From Actinomycetospora chiangmaiensis DSM 45062 (GTDB taxonomy: Bacteria > Actinomycetota > Actinomycetes > Mycobacteriales > Pseudonocardiaceae): DNA of 64,000 bases. A program made the translations under genes and the position numbers. How positions within the stretch are numbered: the stretch's first letter is position 1; each line of letters begins with the position of its first letter. The notes under the pieces are model-generated. The model made no database searches. It saw nothing but the letters and a program-made list of their open reading frames with translations, and was not told the DNA's origin. Location: the NCBI RefSeq assembly GCF_000379625.1, contig NZ_KB903245.1:43028-107027 (forward strand), written 5' to 3'. Positions 44,467 through 55,709 of this stretch are shown piece after piece.

Positions 44467-45888
44467 TCAGACCGTCGTCAGCACGGTGGGCGTCAGGTCC
44501 TCGGGGGAGCTGAGCGTCCCCCGCACGGCCGTGGCGGCCGCGACCAGCGGCGACACCAGGTGGGTGCGCCCGCCCCGGCCCTGCCGGCCCTCGAAGTTCC
44601 GGTTCGACGTCGAGGCGCAGCGCTGCCCCGGCGCGAGCTGGTCGGGGTTCATCCCGAGGCACATCGAGCAGCCCGCGTTGCGCCACTCGGCGCCGGCGTC
44701 GAGGAACACCTGGTCCAGGCCCTCCGCCTCGGCCTGGGCCTTCACGGCCATCGAGCCGGGGACCACGAGCATCTGGACGCCGTCGGCGACCCTGTTGCCC
44801 CGCAGCACGTCCGCCGCCGCGCGGAAGTCCTCGATGCGGGCGTTGGTGCACGAGCCCAGGAAGACGACGTCGACGGCGATGTCGCGCAGCTTCGTGTTGG
44901 GCTCGAGGCCCATGTAGGCGAGCGCCTTGCGGGTGGCCGCCGCGGCGTCGTCGTCCATCGTCGCGGGGTCGGGCACCGACTCGCCGAGGGGAAGGCCCTG
45001 GCCCGGGTTGGTGCCCCAGGTGACGAACGGGGTCAGCGAGTCGGCGTCGATGTGCACGACGGCGTCGAACACGGCGTCGTCGTCGGTGCGCAGTTCGCGC
45101 CAGGCCGCGACCGCGGCGTCCCACTCCGCGCCCTGCGGGGCGTGCGGGCGGCCCTTCAGGTACGCGAAGGTCGTCTCGTCGGGCGCGACCATCCCGGCAC
45201 GGCCGCCGGCCTCGATGGACATGTTGCACATCGTCATGCGCGCTTCCATGGACATGTTCCGCACGGCCTCGCCGCGGTACTCGAGCACGTAGCCCGCGCC
45301 GCCGCCGGTCCCGATCTGGGAGATGACCTTGAGGATGACGTCCTTGCTGGTCACCCCCGGGCGCAGCTCGCCGTCGATCTCGATGGCCATGGTCCTGAAC
45401 GGCTTCAGCGGCAGCGTCTGGGTCGCCATGACGTGCTCGACCTCGGAGGTGCCGATGCCGAACGCGAGCGCCCCGAACGCGCCGTGGGTGGAGGTGTGGG
45501 AGTCGCCGCAGACGACCGTGGTGCCGGGCTGGGTGAGCCCCAGCTCCGGGCCGATCATGTGCACGATGCCCTGGTTGGCGTCGCCCATCGGGAAGAGCCG
45601 GACGCCGAACTCCTCGACGTTGCGCCGCAGCGTGGCCACCTGGGTCGCGGACACCTCGTCCGCGATCGGCGCGAGGATGTCGAGCGTCGGGACGTTGTGG
45701 TCCTCGGTGGCGATCGTGAGGTCCGGACGGCGGAGCGTGCGGCCGTGCAGGCGGAGCCCGTCGAAGGCCTGCGGGCTGGTCACCTCGTGGACCAGGTGGA
45801 GGTCGATGTAGAGCAGGTCGGGCTCGTCGCCCTCCCCCTGCCTCACGACGTGCTGGTCCCAGACCTTCTCGGCGAGTGTGCGTCCCAT
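44467..45888 (-). CDS. leuC: 3-isopropylmalate dehydratase large subunit
   Basis: Catalytic subunit carrying the 4Fe-4S cluster. ATG at 45888 gives 473 residues. Cluster cysteines lie in [17 protein letters not shown] and in the pair [10 protein letters not shown]. Other signatures are [29 protein letters not shown] and [13 protein letters not shown]. It is divergent from an IclR regulator, with a perfect inverted repeat in the 55-bp gap, so regulation by that IclR protein (as for NdgR/LtbR in relatives) is expected. Confidence 0.97.
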   Translation of the reverse strand: MGRTLAEKVWDQHVVRQGEGDEPDLLYIDLHLVHEVTSPQAFDGLRLHGRTLRRPDLTIATEDHNVPTLDILAPIADEVSATQVATLRRNVEEFGVRLFPMGDANQGIVHMIGPELGLTQPGTTVVCGDSHTSTHGAFGALAFGIGTSEVEHVMATQTLPLKPFRTMAIEIDGELRPGVTSKDVILKVISQIGTGGGAGYVLEYRGEAVRNMSMEARMTMCNMSIEAGGRAGMVAPDETTFAYLKGRPHAPQGAEWDAAVAAWRELRTDDDAVFDAVVHIDADSLTPFVTWGTNPGQGLPLGESVPDPATMDDDAAAATRKALAYMGLEPNTKLRDIAVDVVFLGSCTNARIEDFRAAADVLRGNRVADGVQMLVVPGSMAVKAQAEAEGLDQVFLDAGAEWRNAGCSMCLGMNPDQLAPGQRCASTSNRNFEGRQGRGGRTHLVSPLVAAATAVRGTLSSPEDLTPTVLTTV

Positions 45889-45911
45889 CCGTCCCTGCCT
45901 GCGTGGTGGTG

Positions 45912-45930
45912 AATCCCAGATCGTGGGATT
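45912..45930. promoter_or_regulatory. leuCD/IclR operator AATCCCA-N5-TGGGATT
   Basis: Perfect 7-bp arms (45912-45918, 45924-45930) between leuC and the IclR gene. The second arm abuts TAGTGT (45930-45935), a -10-like hexamer 8 bases before the IclR GTG at 45944. A second palindrome, CTCTG-N5-CAGAG (45940-45954), overlaps that start codon. IclR binding here would repress both directions. Confidence 0.6.
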
Positions 45931-45943
45931 AGTGTGTCGCTCT

Positions 45944-46624
45944 GTGGGACAGAGTAGCGGAATCGGGGTGCTCGACAAGGCGGTGGGTGTGCTGCGCGCC
46001 GCCGCGGTGGCGCCGTGCGGGCTCTCCGAGCTCGTCGAGCGCACGGGCCTGGCCCGCGCCACCGCGCACCGGCTCGCCGTCGGGCTGGAGGTCCACCGTC
46101 TCCTCGAGCGCGATCCCGACGGCCGGTGGCGTCCCGGCCCCGCGCTCGCGGAGATGGCGCACGGCCACCACGACCCGCTGCTGACCGCCGCCGAGGAGGT
46201 CCTGCCGACGCTGCGCGACCTCACCGGGGAGTCGGTCCAGCTCTACCGGCGCGAGGGCGACTCGCGGGTGTGCGTCGCCGCCGCCGAGCCCGCCTCGGGC
46301 CTGCGCGACACGGTGCCGGTCGGGGTGCGCCTCCCCCTGACGGCGGGCTCGGGCGCGAAGGTGCTGATGGCCTGGTCTGAGGACCCGACGGCGTTCGATC
46401 CCGACCTGCTGGCCGAGATCCGTCGTCGGGGCTGGGCGCAGAGCGTGGCCGAGCGGGAGAAGGGGGTCGCGAGCGTGTCGGCGCCGGTCCGGGGGCCCGA
46501 CGGCTCGGTGGTCGCGGCGGTCTCGGTCTCGGGTCCGGTCGACCGGATCGGGCGGAAACCCGGCTCCCGCTGGGCCAACGACCTGCTCGCCGCCGCCCGG
46601 GCGCTGGAGAAGGCGCTGGCGTGA
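45944..46624 (+). CDS. IclR-family regulator (NdgR/LtbR-like)
   Basis: GTG at 45944 gives 226 residues, short for IclR but like the Rv2989/LtbR group. Winged helix-turn-helix in the first ~65 residues ([38 protein letters not shown]). The effector domain includes [38 protein letters not shown] and [19 protein letters not shown]. The gene is divergent from leuCD as in mycobacteria and Corynebacterium, where it controls leucine genes. Likely leaderless and autoregulated. Confidence 0.92.
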   Translation: MGQSSGIGVLDKAVGVLRAAAVAPCGLSELVERTGLARATAHRLAVGLEVHRLLERDPDGRWRPGPALAEMAHGHHDPLLTAAEEVLPTLRDLTGESVQLYRREGDSRVCVAAAEPASGLRDTVPVGVRLPLTAGSGAKVLMAWSEDPTAFDPDLLAEIRRRGWAQSVAEREKGVASVSAPVRGPDGSVVAAVSVSGPVDRIGRKPGSRWANDLLAAARALEKALA

Positions 46625-46643
46625 CCGGTTGCCGACGTCCAGC

Positions 46644-46703
46644 GTCAGCCGTGTGCCACCGCTGACGCTCGATGTCAGCCGTGTGCCACCGCTGACGCTC
46701 GAC
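46644..46703. repeat. Two tandem 30-bp hairpin repeats, family B
   Basis: Copies at 46644-46673 and 46674-46703 differ at their last base, and a third begins (GTCAGC, 46704). Each contains GTCAGC-N11-GCTGAC, loop cgtgtgccacc. The same core, inverted, occurs at 58529-58551. It lies between iclR and the SDR gene, both on the + strand. Confidence 0.8.
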
Positions 46704-46790
46704 GTCAGCAGGCCGCCACGTCGGCCCCGGCGTGAGCGGGCCGCCGTCGGGGAATGTCGATCGTGTCCGTTCCCCCGGCGAGGAGGCCTC

Positions 46791-47540
46791 ATGACGGCAC
46801 TGCAGGACAAGGTCGCGATCGTGACGGGCGGTGCCTCCGGGATCGGCCGGGCCACGGCGGTGGCCTTCGCTGCGGCGGGCGCCTCCGTGGTGGTGACCGA
46901 CCTCGACGGCGAGGGCGCGGCCGCCGTCGCGAAGGAGCTCGGGCCGACCGCGCGTTCCGCACAGGTCGACGTGACCGACGCCGAGGCCTCCGCAGCCGCC
47001 GTCGCCCTGGCCGAGCAGGAGTTCGGCCGGCTCGACATCCTCTCCTGCAACGCCGGGTTCACCGGTTTCCCCACGCCGACGATGGACGCGTCCGAGGACG
47101 AGTTCGACCGCATCTTCCGTATCAACGTCAAGGGCGTCTGGCTCGGCGTCCGGGCCGCCGTGCCCGCTCTGCGGCGCAGCGGCGGCGGGGCGATCACGAT
47201 CGTCGGCTCGATCATGGGTGAGCGCACCCGCCCGGGCTTCGGCGCCTACGCGTCGAGCAAGGCGGCAGTGAACCACCTCGCGCGCACCCTGGCCCTCGAA
47301 CTGGCGCCCGACATCCGCGTCAACTGCCTCGCCCCGGTGGCCACCGACACCGCGATGCTCCCCCAGTTCCTCGGGCCGGAGGACCCGGCGGGCGCCCGTG
47401 AGCGGTTCATCGGCAGCATCCCGCTCGGCCGGCTCGGGCAGCCCGAGGACATCGCGAACGCCGCGGTGTACCTCTCGTCCGACGCGGCCGCGTTCCTCAC
47501 CGGTGTGGTGCTCCCGATCGACGGCGGGCGCAGCGTCTAG
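46791..47540 (+). CDS. SDR-family oxidoreductase
   Basis: ATG at 46791, with GAGGAGG about 6 bases upstream, gives 249 residues: a classical SDR. TGGASGIGRATAVAF (cofactor loop), VVTDLDGEG (an Asp after beta-2 suggests NAD+), CNAGF in place of NNAG, Ser in IVGSIMGER, YASSK with Tyr/Lys, and the C-terminal FLTGVVLPIDGGRSV. The Cys in the CNAG motif is a mild departure from consensus. Substrate unknown. Confidence 0.88.
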   Translation: MTALQDKVAIVTGGASGIGRATAVAFAAAGASVVVTDLDGEGAAAVAKELGPTARSAQVDVTDAEASAAAVALAEQEFGRLDILSCNAGFTGFPTPTMDASEDEFDRIFRINVKGVWLGVRAAVPALRRSGGGAITIVGSIMGERTRPGFGAYASSKAAVNHLARTLALELAPDIRVNCLAPVATDTAMLPQFLGPEDPAGARERFIGSIPLGRLGQPEDIANAAVYLSSDAAAFLTGVVLPIDGGRSV

Positions 47541-47560
47541 AAACCCCTCGCGGAGCTGCC

Positions 47561-47566
47561 TACGGT
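47561..47566 (+). promoter_or_regulatory. Candidate -10 hexamer (TACGGT) for the PPOX-type gene
   Basis: TACGGT ends 6 bases before GTG 47573, the leaderless geometry also seen at ileS. Confidence 0.35.
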
Positions 47567-47572
47567 GAGGTG

Positions 47573-48202
47573 GTGAGCGAGCAGATCACCAGTCTCGAGC
47601 AGCTCCGCGAGGTCGTCGGCGAGCCGGTGCGACGCGCGGTCGTCAAGGAGCGCGACCGCCTCGACGACGTCGACCGGGCCTTCATCGCCCGCAGCCCCTT
47701 CCAGCTGATCGCGACCTCCGACGCCCACGGCCGGGTCGACGTCTCCCCCAAGGGCGACCCGGCCGGCTCGGTGCTGGTGCTCGACGACCACACGCTCGCG
47801 ATCCCGGACCGTCCTGGGAACCGCCGGGTGGACGGCTTCGCCAACATCGTCGAGAACCCGCACGTCGGGCTGCTGTTCCTGGTGCCACGGCGTCACGACA
47901 CGCTGCGCGTCAACGGCACCGCCCGGATCCTGCTCGACCCGCCCTACGCCGAGCGGATGCGCCACCGCGGCCACGTGCCGCAGATCGTCCTCGAGGTCAC
48001 CGTCGAGGAGGTCTTCACGCACTGCGCGAAGGCGTTCCTGCGCTCCGACCTGTGGAAGCCCGAGGCATGGCCGGCCGACGACCTGCCGTCGATCGCGCAG
48101 ATGGCCGCCCGCACCACCGACGACATGACGGTGGAGCAGATGGAGGCGTTCTACACCGAGGAGCACACCCGCGCGATCATGTACGGGACGACGCCACCCT
48201 GA
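47573..48202 (+). CDS. PPOX-type FMN/F420-binding split-barrel protein
   Basis: GTG at 47573 (or the GTG just before it at 47570) gives 209 residues. Pyridoxamine-oxidase-like barrel: DRAFIARSPFQLIATSDAHG, VDVSPKGDPAGSVLVLDD, LAIPDRPGNRRVDGFANI and PHVGLLFLVPRRHDTLRVNG. The DVSPKGDP and PDRPGNRR motifs mark the MSMEG_1061-type group of flavoproteins, whose substrates are unknown. It stands alone, 32 bp after the SDR gene. Confidence 0.85.
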   Translation: MSEQITSLEQLREVVGEPVRRAVVKERDRLDDVDRAFIARSPFQLIATSDAHGRVDVSPKGDPAGSVLVLDDHTLAIPDRPGNRRVDGFANIVENPHVGLLFLVPRRHDTLRVNGTARILLDPPYAERMRHRGHVPQIVLEVTVEEVFTHCAKAFLRSDLWKPEAWPADDLPSIAQMAARTTDDMTVEQMEAFYTEEHTRAIMYGTTPP

Positions 48203-48230
48203 CCCGCGCCCGGCCAGGTGCCTCCGGCCC

Positions 48231-48270
48231 GTGAGTACTCATCCGTGCCGGAGCACGGAAAAGTGCACAC
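48231..48270. repeat. Palindromic repeat, family A (degenerate copy)
   Basis: 18-bp arms (48231-48248, 48253-48270) with a 4-base loop and several mismatches. Right arm starts GCACGGAAAAGT. Placed between the convergent PPOX-type and catalase genes. Confidence 0.75.
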
Positions 48271-48275
48271 GACCG

Positions 48276-49184
48276 TCAGGTCCTGCGCCGGACCGACTCC
48301 GCATAGACGTGGTAGCGGAAGTGCAGGATCGGGTCGTCGGACATCTCGATCCCGTCGGTGACGCGGGTCGGGTCGTTGACCAGCACGTCGCCGTTCTGCT
48401 CGCGCTCGGTGTCCGGGCCGGTGCACTTGACCAGCCCGAGGTCGACCCACTCGCGGTCCTCGGGCCAGGCGCGGCTCGGGTCGACGGTCTGGTCGCCGTC
48501 CTGCGCGAGCTGGGCGAGCAGGCGGTGGCGCACCGGGAGCTGCTCGAACACGCCGTCCATGAGGTAGTCGTTGTCGGCGGTCTCCCACTGGTCCTGCGGC
48601 AGGAACGCCATGCCGTCGACGGGCTCGAAGCGGAAGCGGACGTACTGCTCGTCGCCGTCGGCATTGACCAGCTTGTAGGCGTTCATGGAGTTGAACGCGG
48701 TCCGACCCCAGGCCAGTGGCGGGTCGCCCAACGCGGCGATGGCGTCGAGCGCCTCCTTGATGTGCGGGTGCTCGGCGAGGAACTCCTCGGTGGTGACCGG
48801 ACCGGAGTTCTGCGCCTTCATCAGGCCGTGGAACTCCTCGGGCGTCGCCGCCGGGAACACCGGCCAGGTCTGCAGCGCGAGGTCGGTCTCGGAGCCGTCC
48901 GGCAGGTAGAACTTCACCGCCATGCCGCGCGGGTCGTTGACCGCCGCGTCGGAGCACCGGGGGTTGCCGGCGCCGTTGGAGAACCGGACCGTGATGCGGA
49001 CCGGGTCGCCCTGCATGTGGGCCGCCCGCGTGAGCTTGCTCGCCTCCGGCGTCGCGGTGAACGTGCCGGTGAGCAGGACCCCCTTGGTGTGGGTGACACG
49101 GTGCCCGGGCACCGACCCCATCACCCCCGACGTCTCGTCGAGCGTGGCCTTCGCGAGGGCGGTGTCGTCGCGGACGGTGGTCAT
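48276..49184 (-). CDS. Minimal (SrpA-like) haem catalase/peroxidase
   Basis: ATG at 49184 gives 302 residues, the short catalase-related family rather than the ~480-residue monofunctional catalase. Distal His32 lies in VPGHRVTHTKGVLLTG. The conserved core RFSNGAGNPRCSDAAVNDPR and GMAVKFYLPDG follows. The proximal haem-ligand Tyr is probably Tyr294 in RYHVYAESVRRR at the C-terminus. These proteins break down H2O2 or organic peroxides; E. coli SrpA is periplasmic, but no signal peptide is seen here, so it is cytoplasmic. Confidence 0.9.
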   Translation of the reverse strand: MTTVRDDTALAKATLDETSGVMGSVPGHRVTHTKGVLLTGTFTATPEASKLTRAAHMQGDPVRITVRFSNGAGNPRCSDAAVNDPRGMAVKFYLPDGSETDLALQTWPVFPAATPEEFHGLMKAQNSGPVTTEEFLAEHPHIKEALDAIAALGDPPLAWGRTAFNSMNAYKLVNADGDEQYVRFRFEPVDGMAFLPQDQWETADNDYLMDGVFEQLPVRHRLLAQLAQDGDQTVDPSRAWPEDREWVDLGLVKCTGPDTEREQNGDVLVNDPTRVTDGIEMSDDPILHFRYHVYAESVRRRT

Positions 49185-49320
49185 CGGTCCCCCGAGGTGT
49201 TCGGTTGTGTCCAATCGGATTCGTCGACGGTAACGTGTGTCAGCGGTCACGTCGACCCCTCGCGCCGGATCCCGCCGTCGTCCGTCCGACGTCGTCCTGT
49301 CGCTCCCGGCCCGACCGGGG

Positions 49321-49326
49321 CAGGAT
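49321..49326 (+). promoter_or_regulatory. Candidate -10 hexamer (CAGGAT) for the cupin gene
   Basis: CAGGAT ends 7 bases before GTG 49334, suggesting a leaderless transcript; the same hexamer precedes the GNAT gene at 4569. Confidence 0.35.
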
Positions 49327-49333
49327 CACCGGG

Positions 49334-49909
49334 GTGACCGCCGCCGGACCTGCCGTCGACGCGCTGACGGCCCGGTTCGTCGCCGCCCTGGGCCGACGCG
49401 GGGCGATGGCGGAGCTCATGGCCGTGGCGAGCCTCGGCGGCGCCGTGCCGCTCGTCGACCCGGTGCCGGACCTCCCCGTGCTCGCCCACCTCGACGACGC
49501 GGCCGCCCGGGTCGCCGACGAGGTCGACGGCCAGCTCGCCGAGGCGGTCGGCCTGCTCGCCCGCCGGGCCCCATGGACCCGGACCGCCTCGTACGTATCC
49601 GACGACGCCCTGTTCGCCGGGTACGCGCACGCGCCGCTCCGCACCGACGACGACGTCGTGCTCGGGCTCGTCCTCCTCGGCCCCGGCGTGCACTACCGCG
49701 CCCACCACCACCCTGCCGAGGAGTACTACCTGCCGCTCGGCGCGATCCGGTGGGACCACGGCGAGGGGTGGGTCGACGAGCCGGCGGGCGAGCTGATCCA
49801 CCACGCGCCCTGGCAGCCGCACGCGATGCGCACCGGCGACCGGGCGGTCCTGCTCGCGTACCTGTGGTTCGACGAGATCGACACACCGTCGGTCTTCGTG
49901 GAGCCGTGA
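49334..49909 (+). CDS. DMSP-lyase-family cupin (DddL-like)
   Basis: GTG at 49334 gives 191 residues: an N-terminal helical part (about 1-105) and a C-terminal cupin. The metal site motif YRAHHHPAEEYYLPLG holds His124/His126, Glu130 and Tyr131/132; the later His163 is in QPHAMRTGDR. GLVLLGPGVHY and LLAYLWFDEI complete the pattern of the dimethylsulfoniopropionate lyase family. Family members cleave DMSP to dimethyl sulfide and acrylate, but many actinobacterial relatives are untested. No acrylate-use gene is adjacent, so the substrate is uncertain. Confidence 0.75.
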   Translation: MTAAGPAVDALTARFVAALGRRGAMAELMAVASLGGAVPLVDPVPDLPVLAHLDDAAARVADEVDGQLAEAVGLLARRAPWTRTASYVSDDALFAGYAHAPLRTDDDVVLGLVLLGPGVHYRAHHHPAEEYYLPLGAIRWDHGEGWVDEPAGELIHHAPWQPHAMRTGDRAVLLAYLWFDEIDTPSVFVEP

Positions 49910-49986
49910 GCCCTCCCGCTGCCGTCGGGAAGACCCCGGGAACGACGGAACGCCCCGACCCGCAGGGGTCGAGGCGCTCCGTGATG

Positions 49987-50059
49987 TAGCCCCGAGGGGA
50001 TTCGAACCCCCGCTACCGCCTTGAGAGGGCGGCGTCCTAGGCCGCTAGACGACGGGGCC
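49987..50059 (-). tRNA. tRNA-Glu (CTC)
   Basis: 73-nt cloverleaf on the minus strand: acceptor stem GGCCCCG pairs with CGGGGCT (G.U at position 1-72), anticodon stem CCGCC/GGCGG around loop CTCTCAA with anticodon CTC, and T-arm GGGGGTTCGAATCCCCT. Discriminator A. The 3' CCA is not encoded. Confidence 0.95.
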
Positions 50060-50112
50060 CTAGGAGGAACAGCGGCTGGAACTCTACAAGATCGCCCGGT
50101 CGCTGCCCGCAG

Positions 50113-50184
50113 CTGGGGTACCAGGACTCGAACCTAGAACAACTGAACCAGAATCAGCCGTGTTGCCAATTACACCATACCCCA
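50113..50184 (-). tRNA. tRNA-Gln (CTG)
   Basis: 72-nt cloverleaf on the minus strand: acceptor TGGGGTA/TACCCCA, anticodon stem GCTGA/TCAGT with loop TTCTGGT (anticodon CTG), and T-arm with GGTTCGAGTCC. Discriminator G. 53 bp upstream of tRNA-Glu on the same strand, probably cotranscribed. A TACAGT hexamer on the minus strand (50232-50237) may be the -10 of the pair. Confidence 0.95.
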
Positions 50185-50327
50185 TGGCTGTCACCCACCG
50201 TGACCAGCAGGCCCCGGCGCCGACGCGGACAACTGTACCGAACGCCCGAGACCGGGTTCGAGCACCCCCCACCCGTCGCACCCTTCCCGCAGGTCACGCA
50301 CCCGTCCGGGCGTGCGGGCACGCTGAG

Positions 50328-50333
50328 TACGCT
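50328..50333 (+). promoter_or_regulatory. ileS -10 hexamer TACGCT
   Basis: TACGCT ends 6 bases before GTG 50340; no Shine-Dalgarno. Best example in the window of a leaderless arrangement. No T-box is seen in the 155-bp gap upstream. Confidence 0.45.
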
Positions 50334-50339
50334 GGACCG

Positions 50340-53456
<3,117 letters not shown>

Positions 53457-53462
<6 letters not shown>

Positions 53463-53500
53463 GCACTAAGTGGGCCTATAGCCCCACTTAGTGCTTACCT
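53457..53500. repeat. 20-bp palindrome spanning the ileS stop and the VOC start
   Basis: Arms 53457-53476 and 53481-53500 (AGGTGAGCACTAAGTGGG type), two mismatches, loop TATA. The left arm holds the ileS TGA (53460-53462); the right arm holds GTG 53491, the only upstream in-frame start for the next gene. Probably a terminator-like hairpin. Confidence 0.75.
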
Positions 53501-53898
53501 GCGAAGCACATGTCGACCGCCTCAACCTCCCGGTCGTCGATCTCGCGCGGTCCGTCGCGTTCCACACCGCCGTACTCGCCCCGCTGGGGATCGAGCCGCT
53601 GATCGCCGTGCCGACAGCGCCGGGTCAGAAGGCGATGCAGGCCTTCGGGGTGCACCCGAAGCCGTTCTTCTGGCTCGTCGAGGTCGGCCCCGGGGTCACC
53701 TACGACGACACCCACCTCGCCTTCACCGCCCCCGACCACACGACGGTCGACGCCTTCCACGCCGCCGCACTCGACGCGGGCGCCACGACGCTCCGCGCCC
53801 CGGGGCTGCAGCCCGAGTACCACGCCGACTACTACGGCGCGTTCGTCAGCACGCCGGACGGCACCAACCTCGAGGCCGTCTGCCATCTTCAGTCCTAG
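53491..53898 (+). CDS. VOC-family (glyoxalase/bleomycin-resistance fold) protein
   Basis: GTG at 53491 gives 135 residues. Two beta-alpha-beta-beta-beta modules: HVDRLNLPVVDLARSVAFHT at the start and DDTHLAFTAPDHTTVDAFH through YYGAFVSTPDGTNLEAVCH. A metal ligand Glu (LEAV) is at the C-terminus, and the His in HVDRLN or THLAF may join it. The first residues MLTCEA come from the palindrome, so the natural N-terminus may have been altered. It could be a dioxygenase-like or resistance protein; the substrate is unknown. Confidence 0.75.
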   Translation: MLTCEAHVDRLNLPVVDLARSVAFHTAVLAPLGIEPLIAVPTAPGQKAMQAFGVHPKPFFWLVEVGPGVTYDDTHLAFTAPDHTTVDAFHAAALDAGATTLRAPGLQPEYHADYYGAFVSTPDGTNLEAVCHLQS

Positions 53899-53950
53899 AA
53901 CAGAACCAGGGGGTTGTCGAAGCGGAGTCCGATCTGTCACGGTGGTCGCC

Positions 53951-54670
53951 ATGAGCCTCCCGGAGATCACCGACCGTGAGAGTTGGCTGACGGCCCGCCG
54001 CGAACTCCTCGAGGAGGAGAAGGCGCTCACGCGGGCGCGCGACGCGCTCAACACCCGTCGTCGGGAACTGCCGATGGTCGAGGTGACGGAGGACTACCGG
54101 TTCACCGGGCCGGACGGCGAGGTCACGCTCGGCGGCCTGTTCAACGGCCACCGGCAGCTCGTGGTCAACCACGTCATGTTCGACCCGGACTGGGACGAGA
54201 TGTGCCGGAGCTGTTCGGCCGGCATCCGTGAGTGGTCGCCGGGGACGCGCGATCACCTGCGCTCCCGCGACACCGAACAGGTCTTCGTGTCCCGCGCGCC
54301 CTACGAGAAGCTCGCGGCCTGGAAGGAACGCCAGGGCTGGACGATCCCCTGGTACTCGTCGTACGGGTCGGGCTTCAACGCGGACTTCGGCGTCACCGTC
54401 GACGTCTCCGGCGGGACGATGCACTACAACTACCGCGACGACCCGACCTGGGAGGGGGCGGAAGGCACGCATGAGCTGCCGGGCTTCAGCGCCTTCCTCC
54501 GCGTCGACGACCGCGTGTTCCACACGTACTCGTCCTACGCCCGCGCCGCGGAGTGGTTCGGCGGGTCGTTCGCCTACCTCGACCTCACCGCGCTCGGCCG
54601 GCAGGAGGACTGGGAGGAGCCGAAGGGGCGAGCCGACTCGGTCCGCGCCGGCATCCCCGTCTTCGACTAG
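53951..54670 (+). CDS. DUF899 thioredoxin-like protein
   Basis: ATG at 53951 gives 239 residues. The DUF899 pattern is clear: WLTARRELLEEEKALTRARD, RELPMVEVTEDYRFTGPDGE, HVMFDPDWDEMCRSCSAG (a C-x2-C thioredoxin-like pair), VFVSRAPYEKLAAWKERQGW, and the C-terminal HTYSSYARAAEWFGGSFAYL. Predicted thioredoxin fold, probably a peroxiredoxin-like reductase; function not established. Convergent with lacI, with a family A palindrome between. Confidence 0.88.
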   Translation: MSLPEITDRESWLTARRELLEEEKALTRARDALNTRRRELPMVEVTEDYRFTGPDGEVTLGGLFNGHRQLVVNHVMFDPDWDEMCRSCSAGIREWSPGTRDHLRSRDTEQVFVSRAPYEKLAAWKERQGWTIPWYSSYGSGFNADFGVTVDVSGGTMHYNYRDDPTWEGAEGTHELPGFSAFLRVDDRVFHTYSSYARAAEWFGGSFAYLDLTALGRQEDWEEPKGRADSVRAGIPVFD

Positions 54671-54685
54671 GGGTGGCTGCGCCCT

Positions 54686-54725
54686 GTGAGTACTTTTCCG
54701 TGCCCTGGCACGGAAAAGTACTCAC
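54686..54725. repeat. Palindromic repeat, family A (perfect copy)
   Basis: Perfect 18-bp arms GTGAGTACTTTTCCGTGC (54686-54703) and its complement (54708-54725), loop CCTG. Between the convergent DUF899 and lacI genes. Confidence 0.9.
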
Positions 54726-54731
54726 GGGCCG

Positions 54732-55709
54732 TCAGGCACTTCCCCGCACCACCAGCCGCGGCGCGAGCGTGCGGTGTTCGGCCGGGTGGCCGTCGAGGCG
54801 GCGGCCCAGCACCTCCACGAGCGTGCGCCCGAGCTCGTACTTGTCGGTGTGCACCGTGGTGAGGGGCGGGTCGAGCAGGGCGGCCATGGTGATGTCGTCG
54901 TAGCCGACCACCGCGACCTGCTCACCGGCGCGGCGGCCCGTCGTCCGGAGCGCCTGGACCGCGCCGATCGCGAGCAGGTCGTTGAACGCGAACACCCCGG
55001 TGACGTCGGGGTGCCGGGCGAGCAGGCGGCGCAGGGCCGCCACCCCGCCGGCGACGGTCGGCGGCCCGGTGACCACCCGGTCCGCGTCGCCGCCGACCAC
55101 CTCGAGGAACGCCCGACGACGTTCGGGCTTGTTCTGCACCGCGCCGTCGAGCATCCCGAGCCGGTCGTGCCCCCGCGACGCCAGGTGCTCGCAGGCGAGG
55201 CGGGTGCCGGTGCGGAAGTCGGTCCGGACGGTGGCCACCGACGGGTCCGGGGCGGGCCGGTCGGCGACGACGAGCGGCACCCGGCGGCCCAGCGCGGCCA
55301 GCGCCGCGTCGTCGAGGGCCTCGAAGAACCCGATCGCGCCGGCCGCTCCCGCGTCGACGATCGCGCGGCCCGCCTCGGCCTCGGCGCCCGCGTCCGCGTC
55401 GGTGTTGTGCACGACCACCGCGAGCCCCCGGGCGGCCGCCGCGTCGAAGACCCCGCGGGCGACGGCGGGGAAGAACGGGTTCGCGATGTCGGGCAGGACG
55501 AGCGCGACCGTCCCCGCGCGCTGCGTCCGCATCCCGCGCGCGAAGGCCGACGGCCGGTAGTCGAGCTCCTCGATGGTCGCGAGGACCCGACGGCGGGTCG
55601 CCTCGCTGATGTCGCCCTTGTCGTTCATCGCCCGCGACACGGTCTGCCGGGAGACCCCGGCCGCCCGGGCGACGTCGTCGATCGTCACCCGGACCGACCC
55701 GCCGGTCAC
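54732..55709 (-). CDS. LacI-family transcriptional regulator
   Basis: GTG at 55709 overlaps the stop of the upstream deazaflavin oxidoreductase gene (GTGA); 325 residues. LacI helix-turn-helix: VTIDDVARAAGVSRQTVSRA with hinge helix DYRPSAFARGM. The periplasmic-binding-protein-like sugar domain runs from about residue 65 (VALVLPDIANPFFPAVARGV; GVFAFNDLLAIGAVQAL; VGYDDITMAALLDPPLTTV). As last gene of galT-galK-ddn-lacI it probably controls galactose use; a matching GATAACGTTCAC element lies before the divergent symporter. Confidence 0.92.
   Translation of the reverse strand: MTGGSVRVTIDDVARAAGVSRQTVSRAMNDKGDISEATRRRVLATIEELDYRPSAFARGMRTQRAGTVALVLPDIANPFFPAVARGVFDAAAARGLAVVVHNTDADAGAEAEAGRAIVDAGAAGAIGFFEALDDAALAALGRRVPLVVADRPAPDPSVATVRTDFRTGTRLACEHLASRGHDRLGMLDGAVQNKPERRRAFLEVVGGDADRVVTGPPTVAGGVAALRRLLARHPDVTGVFAFNDLLAIGAVQALRTTGRRAGEQVAVVGYDDITMAALLDPPLTTVHTDKYELGRTLVEVLGRRLDGHPAEHRTLAPRLVVRGSA

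Noticed and set aside
50185-50339. T-box leader upstream of ileS
   Set aside because: No AGGGUGGNACCGCG-like T-box core is seen, and TACGCT sits 6 bases before the GTG, favouring a leaderless start.
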